A DNA stretch of 62,307 nucleotides, taken from NCBI GenBank assembly GCA_031835245.1, contig JAVKOQ010000305.1, positions 1 to 62,307 of the forward strand, in the 5' to 3' direction. The notes beneath the pieces are model-generated. The model saw only the letters and a program-made list of their open reading frames with translations. It was not told the origin of the DNA and made no database searches. The DNA is from Balamuthia mandrillaris (Eukaryota > Discosea > Longamoebia > Balamuthiidae). The translations under genes and the position numbers were made by a program. Shown here piece by piece: positions 51,710 to 62,307 of the stretch (position 1 is its first letter; every line of letters begins with the position of its first letter).

Positions 51710-54527
51710 TCACGCAACAAAGGAGACCTTCTTCTTTTCTTTTCGTTTTGTGGCGGCCTCTTCCTTGACGTCCAAGTTGAGAGAGCCTTCTGCAGCAGGT
51801 GTCGGCAAAGGATAATGGCTTGCCGTCGAAGCCGAGCCATGATTGCTCCTGGTGTTATTGTCCACGTCCGATTCTGAGTCCGAGCCATGAGGTCCTCCTT
51901 CTTGCCCTTCCCCCTCCGGCGAGGCTGGCAGCCGTCCTTCAAAGTCTTGTTGGTAGCCAGCGGCCTGCCATGCCTTGAGCAGCTTCAATATCTCTGCAAA
52001 GGTGGGCCTGACATGGGGGTCATGGTCCCATGACCTTGATATAATGTTGGCCAAGACTGGAGGGCATTGCTCTGGGATCTTGGGTCTTCTTCTTCGGACC
52101 ACCAAATCATCTGTTTTTGTTATTCAATGTTGTGTTTGGAAAGAGGATAAGGGAGAACCCCGTTAACAAACGAACAACATAAGAACGAGAGAAGAGAATG
52201 AACAACAAGGCAAGAGAAGTACCAATGTTAAGAGGCTCATCAAAGAGATGAGCACGAGTGTAGACCTCCCAAATGATGAAGCCGGCAGAGTATACGTCAG
52301 CAGGATAGGAGTACTTTCTCTGAAAGACCTCTGGGGCCATGTACTTGTTGGTGCCCGCGATGGAGAGGGCATAGCCGCTGTGCTTCACATCGGAGGAGTA
52401 AGGGGAGATGGTGCCGGAGCCGAAGTCTCCCACTTTGAGGTTGAAGTGCGCTCCTATCATAAGGTTTTCCGGCTTCAAGTCGCGATGAATGATCCGGTTG
52501 GAGTGAACAAAGCGAAGAGCCTTGCAGAGATCTATCATCATGCTCATGCGCAGCGACAAGGACAGCGTGAGGTGTTTGTCCAATAGCACCGCCCTCAAGC
52601 TCTTTCTTTGAAGATACTCCGACACGATGCAGATGTGAGGCGGATTGATGCAGGCCCCATAGAAGGAGACCACGTTCTCGTGCCTAAGGGAGCTGAGGAT
52701 TTTCATCTCGCTGCAAAAGTTGTCCAGGTCGCGAGGGCTCTCCAGGAGGCCCTTCTTCAGCCGCTTTACCGCCACGACGGTGTCCTGGTAGACGGCCTTC
52801 CAGACCTCTCCGCCCGCGCCGTGACCCAGTAGCTCCACCATGTCCAACTCATTGTAGTTGATGATCCAGTTCTTTACCATAGGGTGCTCAGACACGGAAG
52901 AGAGCAGGCTTGTGGTCTCGTTGGGGCCGTCGTGTTTATTGGAGGAAGTGCGTGCTTTGGTCTTCCTTGAACCGAACAGGAAGGGATTGCTGTTGCTACT
53001 GTTGCTGTCCTGGCTGTGAGTGCGAGTGTGGCTGTTGGTGTTTGCGTTGGCTTTTTCTAGCTTTCGGTATTGAACCATTCCATGATCCAACATTTCTATA
53101 ATGCAATATAGAAGAATGTCAGAATAACAGAAACGCTCAAACCAAAAGAGCGCACCTAACACTCGGCTGAACACAAATAAGGCACCAGGGGCCACCTCCG
53201 TAGCAAAGTAGAACGGTCCGACATAGGTCCAATAAGCGTTCGTATTAATGAGCTCATCACCTATCTTTGCACAGACGACGGCGTCCACCAACCTCCAAAT
53301 CCTCGCCAGCAACCAGAACAACAAGACCACGTCCACTCGCGACACGTTCGAAGGGAACGACAAGTCCTCCGAGGACTCTATTCCCTCCTCCTCCTCCTCC
53401 TCTTCCTCTTCCTCGTTCAGTATCGTCGCAGCTTTTCCTTCTTCTGCAGCTTTCATCAACAAAGCCTTTTTTCCAGAGCCACTTCTTCCTCGTCTTGTCC
53501 TTTGTTGCCGATGACGGCGACGATAGAGAATGATACGCACCGAGAGGAAGGCCGCCAACGCGGTGAGGACCGCCAGGCCTTCCCAAAAGACCAAGTAATA
53601 GACGTCCACGTGTTGGATGAGGTCGAAGCGATCGTTGCCGGTGCCCAGCATGGCCAACCAGATGCTCAACTGACCCAGGAGCAGCGCCACGATGGTGCTG
53701 TATTGCACGGCGCTCATCCAGCGGCGCACCCAACGAAAAGCAAAGTACTCGCCGACGTGGTAGGTGGTGGCGTAGGTGCGCAGCCAGAGGCGTATGTAGA
53801 GGAAGCAGGCCGATATGTTGAGGAACTCGGGGACCCACCAGAGCAGGTAGTAGATGTCCATGTCCAGGTTGTGCACCGGCATCAGCGCAAAGAACACGGA
53901 ACGCACTTGAGAAGAAGGTGGGAAGAAGAAGAGGAAGAAGAAGAAGAAAAAGAAGAAGAAGAAAAAGAAGAAGAAGGAGAGGAAGAACAAGAAGAAGGAG
54001 AAGAAGAACAAGAAGGTAAGAAGTCAGACAGGAACGAACAAAAAGACAACAGCAGAAAGAAACAACACGAAAGAAAATATGTAATAATATAGGAAGAAAG
54101 TTGCAACCAACGAATAACAATGGCAAGAACGAAAGAAAGAAACAGCAAGCAGAAAAGAAGAGAACAAAGAAACGAGACGGAACCGCTGAGAACGAACAGA
54201 AGCGACAAACAAAGAGAGAAAAAAAAGAAAAGAATAACACATACCGACAGCGCTGAGAATGACGAGGACAAGCAGCAGCTTGGTCATGAACTGGCGTATG
54301 CGTTTGCCCTTGGAGCGGATGAGCACGGCGCGAAGGGCCTGGACGGCCGCCAGACAGAGAAAGATGAGGGCGAGGGTGGCGCAAAAGGCCGGCTCCAAGT
54401 GGCCTGTATAAATGACTATGGACTCGTGGTCCGAGTCCGAATGCTCATGGTGGCCAGAACCAGAAGCAGAAGTAGAACCAGAACCAGGGCCAGGACCAGG
54501 GCCAGAAGAGGCGGTGGCTTCCTCCAT
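51710..54527 (-). CDS. Seven-transmembrane receptor fused to a TKL kinase
   Basis: Exons 54527-54245, 53905-53156, 53095-52223 and 52110-51710 join in frame to 768 residues. After a Gly/Ser/His-rich luminal start come about seven hydrophobic helices: FCATLALIFLCLAAVQALRA, FMTKLLLVLVILSAV, YYLLWWVPEFLNISACFLYI, YSTIVALLLGQLSIWLAML, YYLVFWEGLAVLTALAAFL, VDVVLLFWLLARIWRLVDAV and FATEVAPGALFVFSRVL. The layout and the RSVFF/VPEFLNIS motif faintly recall THH1/TOM1-type proteins. The cytoplasmic kinase has GHGAGGEVWK, VAVKRLKK, RHENVVSFYGAC, IHRDLKPENLMIG, VGDFGSG and KYMAPEVF, so all catalytic residues are present. It is probably a plasma-membrane sensor kinase. Confidence 0.88.
53925..54018 (-). 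repeat. AAG-rich array in the 7TM-kinase intron
   Basis: GAAGAA triplets (TTC on the sense strand) fill the first part of the intron that separates the first two helices from the rest of the receptor. Confidence 0.85.
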
Positions 54528-55470
54528 GCTGGCTTTGTTGTTGGAACCCTTCTCGGCTTCTTCTTTTTTTGTCTTATCAAAAGGGTCTATTTATGTAGGC
54601 TCTTTTTACGTTTTGCTAATTAGCAAACAAAGAATGAATGAATGGAAGGGGTTTGTTGTTGACCCATCCATGCTTTGCCATGGGGTGTTTATTGAGGTTC
54701 ACCATACACAATGAATGCAACAAACTTCAACAGTGGAGCCACCTGTTTGGGGGACGGAAAGAGGAGTGCCCGCTCACTGGATAAGTTACCCGCACCACAG
54801 GTTTTGAAGGAGGGAATGAGTAACGGTAACGAACTGACTCCGGAGAGGATGGAAAATGTACGCAAGAGGCCAGCTTCCGGAACGTTCTTGAACCCAATAG
54901 CGCTATCCCAAATGCAGTGTTCCAGCAACACACACACGCGCGCGCGCAAGGATGCGTGCACATGGGCAACGGCGGTGCCTATATAACAGGCCGGGAGGAG
55001 CACGTTAGCTGCAGGGTTTGTTCAGAGTTTAATATGTCACCATGGAAACCAAAATAATTATCGACAATTTTTTACCTAAATAAAGTAATACAGACAGATA
55101 ATTTTGGATTATTATCGCCGACGAACGACAAAACAGACAAGAAGAGAAGTGCCGCTTTCCTCTAACCTCAGGTCAGCCGCTTTGGATCTTTTCGCCGGTC
55201 CTTTTTTGAATCTTCCTTTGGTTTGTTTTTGTTGTTTGTGGGTGGATTAACCAAAAAGTTTTTTTTTGGGTACGTTTTCCTTCATCTCCACTTTGTGTGT
55301 TATTTTTTTGTTGTTGGTGAGAGCAAGAACAAAAAAAGCAAGGTGGTTGGTTGTTGTTGCACATGAATCAAATTAGAAGCGTTGATCGGTTTTTTTGTTA
55401 ATTCCTAATCAAACCAAAAGGTCTGTTGTTTATTTTTTTCTCCTTCTCGCCCACTGCTGGAGGAGGCAGG
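54528..55470. promoter_or_regulatory. Divergent promoter region with alternating CA/CG tract
   Basis: This 943-bp interval separates the 7TM-kinase start (minus) and the tyrosine-kinase-like start (plus). It has an alternating purine-pyrimidine tract (CA then CG, 54928-54948), GTGCCTATATAACAGG (54975-54990, TATA-like), ATTATCG words at 55056 and 55112, and T-rich leader sequence. An open frame exists on both strands at about 54690-55000 (plus 54711-54986, 91 codons) without recognisable similarity; coding status is undecided. Confidence 0.5.
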
Positions 55471-58400
55471 ATGACCGAGACCGAAGAATGGAAGAAAGAA
55501 CGGGTTGGTTTCCTCACAAGGAACGACCACCAACTTGACGAGCCCTCCTCTCCGTGTGCCGCTTCCTCCCCCTCTGCCATTGCTTCCTACGGTGGCGAGA
55601 AGGGTTTGTGGTTGGCTCAAACAACGCTCTCCTCGCCCGTCCTTGGCCGCTCGTTTGCTCGCCTGAATGCCAACGTGAAGGGCACCGCCAAGTCCGTGCC
55701 GAAGCGACATACTCTCATTCGTCGCAAGACAAAAACTAGGATAGAAGGAGAAGGAGAAGAAGAAGAAGGAGAAGAAGGAGACCAAGAAGAAGGAGAAGCA
55801 CAAGAAGAGGGAGGAGCAGCAGAGGGAGACATGTACAGTTCTTCAGGTCCAGTAGTTCTGGAACGGCAGAGAAAGAGGAGAGAAAACGAAGGTGAGGAAG
55901 AGGAGGAGGAAAACGCAGGAGGAGAAGCAGAAAAGAATGAAGATAGCACGCGGTGGTGGAGTAACAATTCTTGTTTCGATCGGGCAACGCTAAAACCGGT
56001 GAACGACTTTCGTTCTTCCTCCTTCATTTCTTCTTCATCCTCCTCTTCTCATTCCTCTTCCCAATCCTCTTCCTCTTTATTTGCCTCTACTCCTTCCTCT
56101 GTTTCTTCCTCCTCCTCCTCCTCCGCTGCTTGGGAATTCAAAGTGGCTGTTGACAGCGATGATGACAGTAACGACGAAGCCGATGATGACAAAGTTGAAA
56201 CAAAACATGGAGAGCAAGAGGAGTGGATGGGCATTGCCATAGAAAAAGGAAAAGAACGGGATGGTAATTATGAGGACCCCCATCACAAAGAGCCTATGTT
56301 CTCGGTGACGGCACTCAAAGTCAATTGGCAGCGTGTTGGAGGAGACACAGCAACAAAACCAAAAACGTCTGTCGAAGACACGTACAGCGAAATTCCAACA
56401 ACCATGGAAAACGATACGTATACGCATCAAGGTTTGGTCGGTGAGGATGACACCTACCAACTTTTGGCTAGCGAAGATGATGACAGTGACGACAGCGACT
56501 ACAGTGATACTGAGTTCAGCCCAAATAGCAGCCATAAAATCCCTGTAGCCTCTCCTTCTAACCACGAGAGAGCGATTCTTCACCATGGTCAAGAGAGTCC
56601 TCTTCAGATAGGAAGAGCACGTCAAAAAAAGAAAGGACGCGATAGAGCCAATGGACGACCTCCACCTTCCTCCAACGCAGTCTCCTCTCCCTATTCCTCT
56701 GATATCACATCAACCTCATCCCCCAACCAACGACCCACCCGTCGGAGCTACAGTGGCCGGACGGACGCCAGCGACGCTGGAATTGCCTCTGAGGGTTGGC
56801 GAACGATCAAAGTTGGTCGTGGAGGGGGAAGCAGTGATGTTGATAGTGGTGGTGATACTTCTTCCAGTGCAGCAACTCCGCAAAGTGAGAGCGACGATTC
56901 GTCAAGTGGTAGAACTTTGAGGAAGAACAGAAAGGCGGAAGACAGAGATAAGGGGATAAGGATAGAGTCAGAGTGGCTGCAGAAGTGGCGCATTGACAGT
57001 AGTGAGCTCCGATTGTTGGATCTTGTTGGGACAGGGAGTTTTGGTTTGGTTTGGAGGGTACGCATTTGTTCCATTTCTCTTTCGTTGCCTCTGTATTATT
57101 GCTGTCTCCTCTAACAATACCACCCAATAGGGAATATGGCGAAACTCGGAGGTGGTGGTAAAAAAATTGGCCTGCGATGTTCCAACGAGAGCACAATACG
57201 AACAATTTGTGAACGAAGCCCGTATGCTTGTAAATCTTCGTCCTCATGTAAATGTAATTCAGGTTTGTTCAGGTTTCAACGAGAGTCTCTCTCCCTCTCT
57301 CCCTCTCTCTTCCTTCCTTCCCCTCCCTTGGCTGATAATCTATTTCGTGTTTATAACTTGAACAGTTTTTCGGGATAAGTTGTGATAATTGGTCGGAAGT
57401 TTGTCTTGTCAGCGAATATTTGCCACAGGGCGATCTTCAACAGCTGTTGCGGAAAGGTGAGCTCTTCCTCGATTCTAAAGTACAATTGGCGATGGCGGTG
57501 GCTGCCGGTATGGCTCACATCCATCGCGAAGGCGTGCTCCATAGGGTAACTTGTTCTCTTGTCTTATTTCGTTCTCTCTCTCTCTCTCTCTCCTCTTCCT
57601 CTCTCTTCCTCCTCTTTCTTTCTTTTTTTTTTTCCTCTTCCTCTTCCTCCTTTCTTTCATTCTTTATTTAAAGTCGCTCTCACTTGCTTACTGATGAGAA
57701 TGTATTCTTTACCAAAGGACCTTGCAGCACGAAATCTGCTGGTTTGGAGGGATATGGCCTCTAACCGAAAGTGGAACATAAAAATTACAGGTACCTCATG
57801 CTCCTTTAATTCCTCTCTTCTGTCTTTTTTCATTTCAATGGAATTTTTAAACTGATAAACAATGATTTCCATGTTCAGATTTTGGGCTATCAGTGATGGG
57901 TGACGGCAGTAGTTGTGGCATTGGCCCACTGAAATGGATGCCTCCAGTACTCTCTCCTTCCTCTCCAACTTTCTCTTTCTCTCCTCCTCTGCCTCTGATC
58001 GTTTTTGCGCTGTGTTTTTAATGTTTTCTTGAATTAAACCAAAACAGGAAGCAATCGACCCAAAACAACGAAAGTTCAGCCCAGCAAGCGATGTATGGAG
58101 CTTTGGCGTCGTTTTGTGGTTCGTTTTTAATTTACCTTCTGTTCTCTTCTTGTTCCTCTTGTCTTCTCTTGTCCTCTCTGCTCTCCTCTTTAAAATCCCT
58201 CTTTGCTCTTCTTCCTCTGTTTCAAGTTTCCTTTTGGTCTCACACACTCGACGAAACTTTTGATTAAAATAAAAAGGGAAATGTTAACCAACGGCGAAGA
58301 GCCATTCAAAGACATGAAGCCACAAGACGCAGCAAGAGCCATCCTCAAAGAGGGCAAACGGCTGCCCATCCCATCCACCTGCCCACAGCCACTGGTTTCG

Positions 58401-58547
58401 CTGATACAGCGGTGCTGGAAGGACAATCCCGAGGAACGTCCCTCCTTCTCCGAGATTTACCAAGAGCTCAAAGATATCTACACCGACTTTACAGCGTCGG
58501 CCTCCCCGGATCGACCAAGGGGCAAGTTATTCTTGTCTACTTATTGA
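55471..58547 (+). CDS. Tyrosine-kinase-like protein kinase
   Basis: Seven exons (55471-57057, 57131-57262, 57366-57545, 57718-57790, 57879-57946, 58048-58118, 58277-58547) join in frame to 793 residues. About 500 N-terminal residues are low-complexity, acidic and Ser-rich. The kinase has GTGSFGLVWRG, the lysine in VVVKKL, a glutamate in EARMLV, HVNVIQFFG, then HRDLAARNLL, which is the animal tyrosine-kinase catalytic loop. DFGLS and KWMPPEAID (compare KWMAPE of tyrosine kinases) follow, then DVWSFGVVLWEMLTNGEEPF and RCWKDNPEERPSFSEIY. A bona fide or near tyrosine kinase is likely; substrate specificity is inferred from motifs only. No signal peptide or membrane helix is seen, so it is cytoplasmic. 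Exons 4-6 are only 68-73 nt. Confidence 0.92.
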
Positions 58548-58631
58548 TTTTTGTTTTTCTTTGCTTTTTCTTCTCCTACATGTTTGTTAAGAAAATAACA
58601 GGGATATAGTTGTTTGTGTACTTGTTGTTTT

Positions 58632-60434
58632 TTATGCGAGTTTGAACGTATCCGTAACTTTGCTTCGAATGTGGTCCACCAAGTCGTGAAACAAGAATTG
58701 AGCGTGAACCATTTCAAGTTTTTTGCGCTCTTCTTCTTGCCCTTCATACTGTTGTTTCTTTTGCAACGAGAAGTTGACCATGTATAAATGCGATTGTGCT
58801 TGATAGACGGCCACATTGAATCCAAAGATTGGCTTTTGCGTCTCTGTTGTTGTATTATCTTCCTCTCTCTCTTCATTTTTTTGTTGGCGTTGTTGTAGTT
58901 CTTTCATCTTAGCTGGAGGTAATGAAGGCCCAATCACCGTTGTCTCTTCCTCTTTTTCTTTTTCTTCGTGGTTTTCTTCTTCTTCCTTTTGTTCTCTCTC
59001 TTCTTCTTCTTGCAGCTGAACGAGTTGTTCTTGTAACTGTAAAAGCTCTTCCAATTCAGCTTTGACTTGCAACAACTGTTCTTCCTCTTCTTTACTTCCA
59101 TCAAAACCTTCCAAAGCTGCTTTCACTTGTTCGTATTGTTGCCTCAATTCACCGATTCCTCCTTCTGCTACTGCTTCCTCCTCTCCATCGCCACTGCCCC
59201 TCTCCTCGTCTTCTTTTCCTTTCTCTTTTTCTGCCTCTCTTTCTAGTTGCTGTAAAAAAGAGTTCTTCCAGCTGTAGTTGTGGACTTGACCGCTCAATGT
59301 GAAGGTTTTCATATCAGTGTGAAGCTGTGAAATGTTCGCCTCTTCAAGAACTTGTGTTATTAGCGTGAAGAGCTTGTCTGGTGTCCCTGTTTGCACTGCG
59401 AAGGTTTGTTCGTCTGCTTTTCCTCGTTTTGAGCCTAGTTTTTCTTTCTACATTGGTTCGCAAAAGGAAACGATGTTAATCAACAAAAAGACATGAAAGA
59501 AAGAAGCGAACAAAAGAGATAGGAAGAGCACAAAAAGAGCGAAGAGAGCAGCGAAAACGAGAGAACAAGAAAAGGTTAGAGGGAAGAGAACGAGAGAGAA
59601 CCAGCAAGTCTTCTAAACCATCTTGGGAGAATGTCCAAGCGATACCCCAACGCGCTGTTTTGCCTTGATAGAAAGTAGTGGTGCGAATGTTGACTATCTG
59701 CAATGAGCAGATTGAAATGGGTGAGAATGGCTAACGGGATATTGGCACAGAAGAGCGTACTCCAGATGCCACCAACTCTTTTTCCAACAATTTCACGTCC
59801 ACTTTACGACCTAACATAGATGTATACCATCTGTCGAGAGAGTAAGTTAAAAGGGTAAAGAGAAGAAAGATGGAGAAGAAAGGAGAGACCGTATCCGGTT
59901 TCGATAGCGAAGGCTATCTTGAATCATCTGCTTGATGAATTGAAATTCACCACCAGTAGTAAGTCGTTCATTCTCAGTGGCACGACAGGCAGTTTTTGGG
60001 TTGGGAGGAGCATGGTCCTGATCCGAGAAGAAAGGAGGGTTGCACATGCAAAAGGCAAAGCTTTCGTTCTCCTTGACGATGCCTTGCAGAATGTGACCTG
60101 ATTTGCTTTCGCGAAGCTCGATGAGGTCTTCCCACTGGTTGGCAGCGATGTTGCGACGAGCGTAGTCCAACGAAATGGGGTCTATCTCTGTGGCCACAAA
60201 GCGCCATCCCTTCAATCTTACGCCTAGCAATGGATATATACATGAAGCTCCTGTTCCACTTCAAAGCATTTTTTTTGGGAAGAACTGTGCGTTAGAAAAC
60301 AAAAAGCCTTCGAAAACAGCAAAGAGAACAGCGTGGAGGAGAGAACGGAACACATGAGAAGAAAAGAGAAAAAGACAAGGGAAGCAGAGAATGAGAGGAA
60401 AAAGAAGAGGGTGTGTGAGAGAGAGAGAGGAGAG

Positions 60435-60476
<42 letters not shown>

Positions 60477-60745
60477 CATGTCGATGCCAGTAATGGTAGG
60501 AGCAGAGGTGACATCAGGGCTGTGCTTCAGGAGGTCAGAGAGCCAATGGATGTAGTTGACCCGATTGGGCACAGCCGGGCACAACTGGTCCAGCGGCAAC
60601 TCCACCGCTATCTGAAAGTCATGCCGCAGCAGCACGCACGTTAGCTCTCTCACCGCCTCTGGATCGGTCCATCTTATGTTGGGTTGTCCCTTTGAAGTTA
60701 TATGAACACTTTTTTATTTATCAAAAAAAAGATTAGCAAAGAGAA

Positions 60746-60786
<41 letters not shown>

Positions 60787-61120
60787 CATAGCGAGAAGAA
60801 AGAGAAGAACAGAAGAATCAAACGTACTGCGCTTTGAAGGAGGGGTAGAGCTTGGCGAGTTCCACAAAGTCAGGCTTGTTGGTGCGATAGTAGTTTTCTG
60901 GATGCATTTTCTTGTTATTCTCTGCAGCAGCGGAACCGAACCGTCTTGGTTCGTCATCCTCCGCTTCATCTCCTCCCTCGTAGTATCTCTTTCGTTTGAA
61001 GCCACCCCCAGCAAAGGAGGCTTTTTGATGATGTCTTTTACGCTTCTCCCTTTGCCTCTCCTGCCGTGCCACCTCTCTTCTCACCAGACCACTGCCCCTT
61101 CTATCCTCCTCAAACTGCAT
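58632..61120 (-). CDS. METTL16: METTL16-type N6-adenosine RNA methyltransferase
   Basis: Nuclear methyltransferase acting on U6 snRNA and structured RNAs. On the minus strand, the first ATG (61120) gives a long basic Arg/Lys-rich tail, then MHPENYYRTNKPDFVELAKL, LYPSFKAQYV, RVNYIHWLSDLL, the SAM-binding GVRLKGWRFVATEID and ISLDYARRNIAANQW, the catalytic CNPPFF (NPPF motif), GGEFQFIKQMIQDSL, RWYTSMLGRKVD, and NIRTTTFYQGKTARWGIAW. The C-terminal part 59396-58632 holds a charged coiled coil and LHTDMKTFTLSGQ, perhaps the vertebrate-conserved region. Upstream lie two ATTGGTC boxes (about 61202 and 61235). Ten or so exons; (GA)n arrays at 60420-60475 and 60745-60783 (TC on sense). Confidence 0.93.
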
Positions 61121-61261
61121 CTCTCTTCTCTTCTCTTCTCTTCTTCTCTTTCTCCTTTCTCTTTGAAGTTTCCTTTTTGTCGACAATTGTTTGAATTTCG
61201 ATTGGTCCCTTTTCAAATTTTAACGATTCTGATTGGTCGAGAATTCGGAGAGCAACACATT
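61121..61261. promoter_or_regulatory. METTL16 promoter with two ATTGGTC boxes
   Basis: GATTGGTC occurs twice, 33 bp apart (about 61200 and 61233), in a short gap between METTL16 and the neighbouring gene's stop at 61262. These are inverted CCAAT-type boxes, and a GTCGACAATTG word lies beside them. Part of this gap may be 5' leader. Confidence 0.5.
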
Positions 61262-62287
61262 TTAAGAGTGAACGCAGCCGCTCAAGTCCGTTGGGTTCTG
61301 CCTCTCCTCCAGTATCTCTGACACGGACTCGTTGCTCCAAATGAGACGCGTTATGCTCGGATAATGATCGTTCACTTTTTTTAAAAAAAAATTAAAAATA
61401 AATCAGAAGAGAAAGAGAGGCAGAGAAGAAGCATAAAAGAGAGACAAGAAGGAGGAACGCTAAGGGGCAAGGGAGAGAGAGATGGAGAGAGAGAGAGAGA
61501 GAGAGAGCCGAACCAGTGCACTGAATGGCGTATATACAGCGCTTGATCTGCTTGTGAGTCAAGCGGCCGGCATCCAACACCGGCACGCTCAGCTGATAGA
61601 GCACCTCCCCTTTCTTGTTCCGCACAAAGTGCCCCAACACCAGGTTGGCGTTGATCAGCAGCAAGCCCTCGCAGATCTGCCTCATCCGCCGCTCGTTGCG
61701 GGCCTGCGCGATGTCCACCGCCACGAACTGGACGCACTGCCGCGTGATGCCGACGACGAGGGTGAAGCTGGTGTTGCGCCCTTTGAACGGGCTGATGATG
61801 GACTTGCCGTCCTCGGAGAACCTGTACGACCAGCCTTTCCTTTGGAAGCACGCCGTTACGCCCACTTTCTCTAACGTCAGTTTGCCGGGCCTTCCTCCTC
61901 CTCCTCCTCCTGAAGAGCTATCGGCTGCTCCTGCAGAGCTATCTCCTGCTGTTGTTGTGGTGGTGGTGGTGGTGGTAGTTGAAGAAGAAGAGGAAGAGGA
62001 AGAAGAAGAAGAACCGCTTCCTTCTCCAGCAGAAGGAGAAGAAGAAGAAGAGCTGCATGAGGAACTGCCTCCTCCGCTTTCTTCATCTCCTTCTTCATGT
62101 GGTGGTGGTGGCTGGGGGTTGCTCTCCTCACCATTTTCCCGTTTACGCTTCTTGATGGCTGCAAAGCATCCCAAAAACAAACAACCAAAGCACACCACAA
62201 ACACAAATAAACAAACAAGATCGGGTTCAAAAATAAATAAAAATAAATTTTAAGTAAAAATTCAAACGCACGTCCAGCGGCTTCCAT
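61262..62287 (-). CDS. YbjN-like protein (tentative)
   Basis: Exons 62287-62272, 62158-61514 and 61374-61262 join in frame to 257 residues. The N-terminal 110 residues are Ser-, Glu- and Gly-rich with basic KKRKRENGEE that could act as a nuclear signal. The C-terminal domain has KLTLEKVGVTACFQRKGWS, TSFTLVVGITRQCVQFVAVD, MRQICEGLLLINANLVLGHF, GEVLYQLSVPVLDAGRLTHK and the end VNDHYPSITRLIW. This alpha-beta pattern and the LINANLVLGHF..GEVLYQLSVP block resemble bacterial YbjN and type III secretion chaperone-like folds, a weak call. Start ATG is the only one before the splice site. Confidence 0.6.
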
Positions 62288-62307
62288 TTGTACTGCTACA
62301 CACACAC

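Noticed and set aside
54711-54986. 91-codon plus-strand frame (and 104-codon minus frame)
   Set aside because: Open on both strands, no similarity, sits in a divergent promoter with a TATA-like word; kept only as a note in that region.

Overview
This is nuclear DNA of an intron-rich protist, most probably an amoebozoan close to Acanthamoeba and Balamuthia. Genes are short, densely packed and on both strands, and they carry many small GT-AG introns of about 57-430 bases. The best taxonomic pointer is the ADF/cofilin at 25295-25781, whose sequence recalls Acanthamoeba actophorin. A tyrosine-kinase-like catalytic loop, several TKL kinases with SAM, DEP or 7TM modules, and a METTL16 homologue fit the same placement. 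The genus assignment is inference.

Layout. 1-3704: a Mutator-like DNA transposon with degenerate inverted termini, inserted at or in the 5' part of the gene that follows. 3705-5982: that gene, acidic, with three copies of a KELEGWE-type motif. 6400-7000: a decayed coiled-coil remnant. 7352-9751: a polytopic membrane transporter-like protein. 10095-14266: an ankyrin-SAM-kinase. 14442-17084 (-): poly(ADP-ribose) glycohydrolase. 17273-20684 (-): a double-DEP kinase. 21042-22853 (-): a type I surface protein. 23106-24419: a PIG3-type quinone oxidoreductase with a 14-nt microexon. 25295-25781: cofilin. 26058-27525 (-): F-box/SPRY protein. 27929-28911 (-): rhomboid protease. 29239-30732 (-): RING ligase. 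31073-34230 (-): a second type I surface protein. 34699-36529: PH-domain protein. 36669-37298 (-): SAM-domain protein. 37569-38868: an internally duplicated unknown protein. 38975-41024 (-): serine carboxypeptidase. 41474-42703: MOSC protein. 42875-47029 (-): a vWA receptor with 33 cysteine repeats. 47671-49392 (-): ADP-ribosylglycohydrolase. 49749-50360: an unresolved or broken gene. 50566-51315 (-): a small Cys-rich membrane protein with a PPxY tail. 51710-54527 (-): a 7TM-kinase fusion. 55471-58547: a tyrosine-kinase-like protein. 58632-61120 (-): METTL16. 61262-62287 (-): a YbjN-like protein.

Themes. The window is rich in signalling and surface proteins: four kinases with different sensor modules and four single-pass surface proteins, beside two ADP-ribose hydrolases, a ubiquitin ligase and an F-box protein. 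No operon-like unit is seen; neighbours share only short intergenic or divergent promoter regions. Introns hold nearly all microsatellites, and these are strand-polarised: TC, TTC or TTCTTG on the sense strand in almost every case. Spliced lengths that close in frame support the exon models of the transporter, ankyrin kinase, oxidoreductase, cofilin, MOSC protein, 7TM kinase, tyrosine-kinase-like and YbjN-like genes. Other exon boundaries are approximate.
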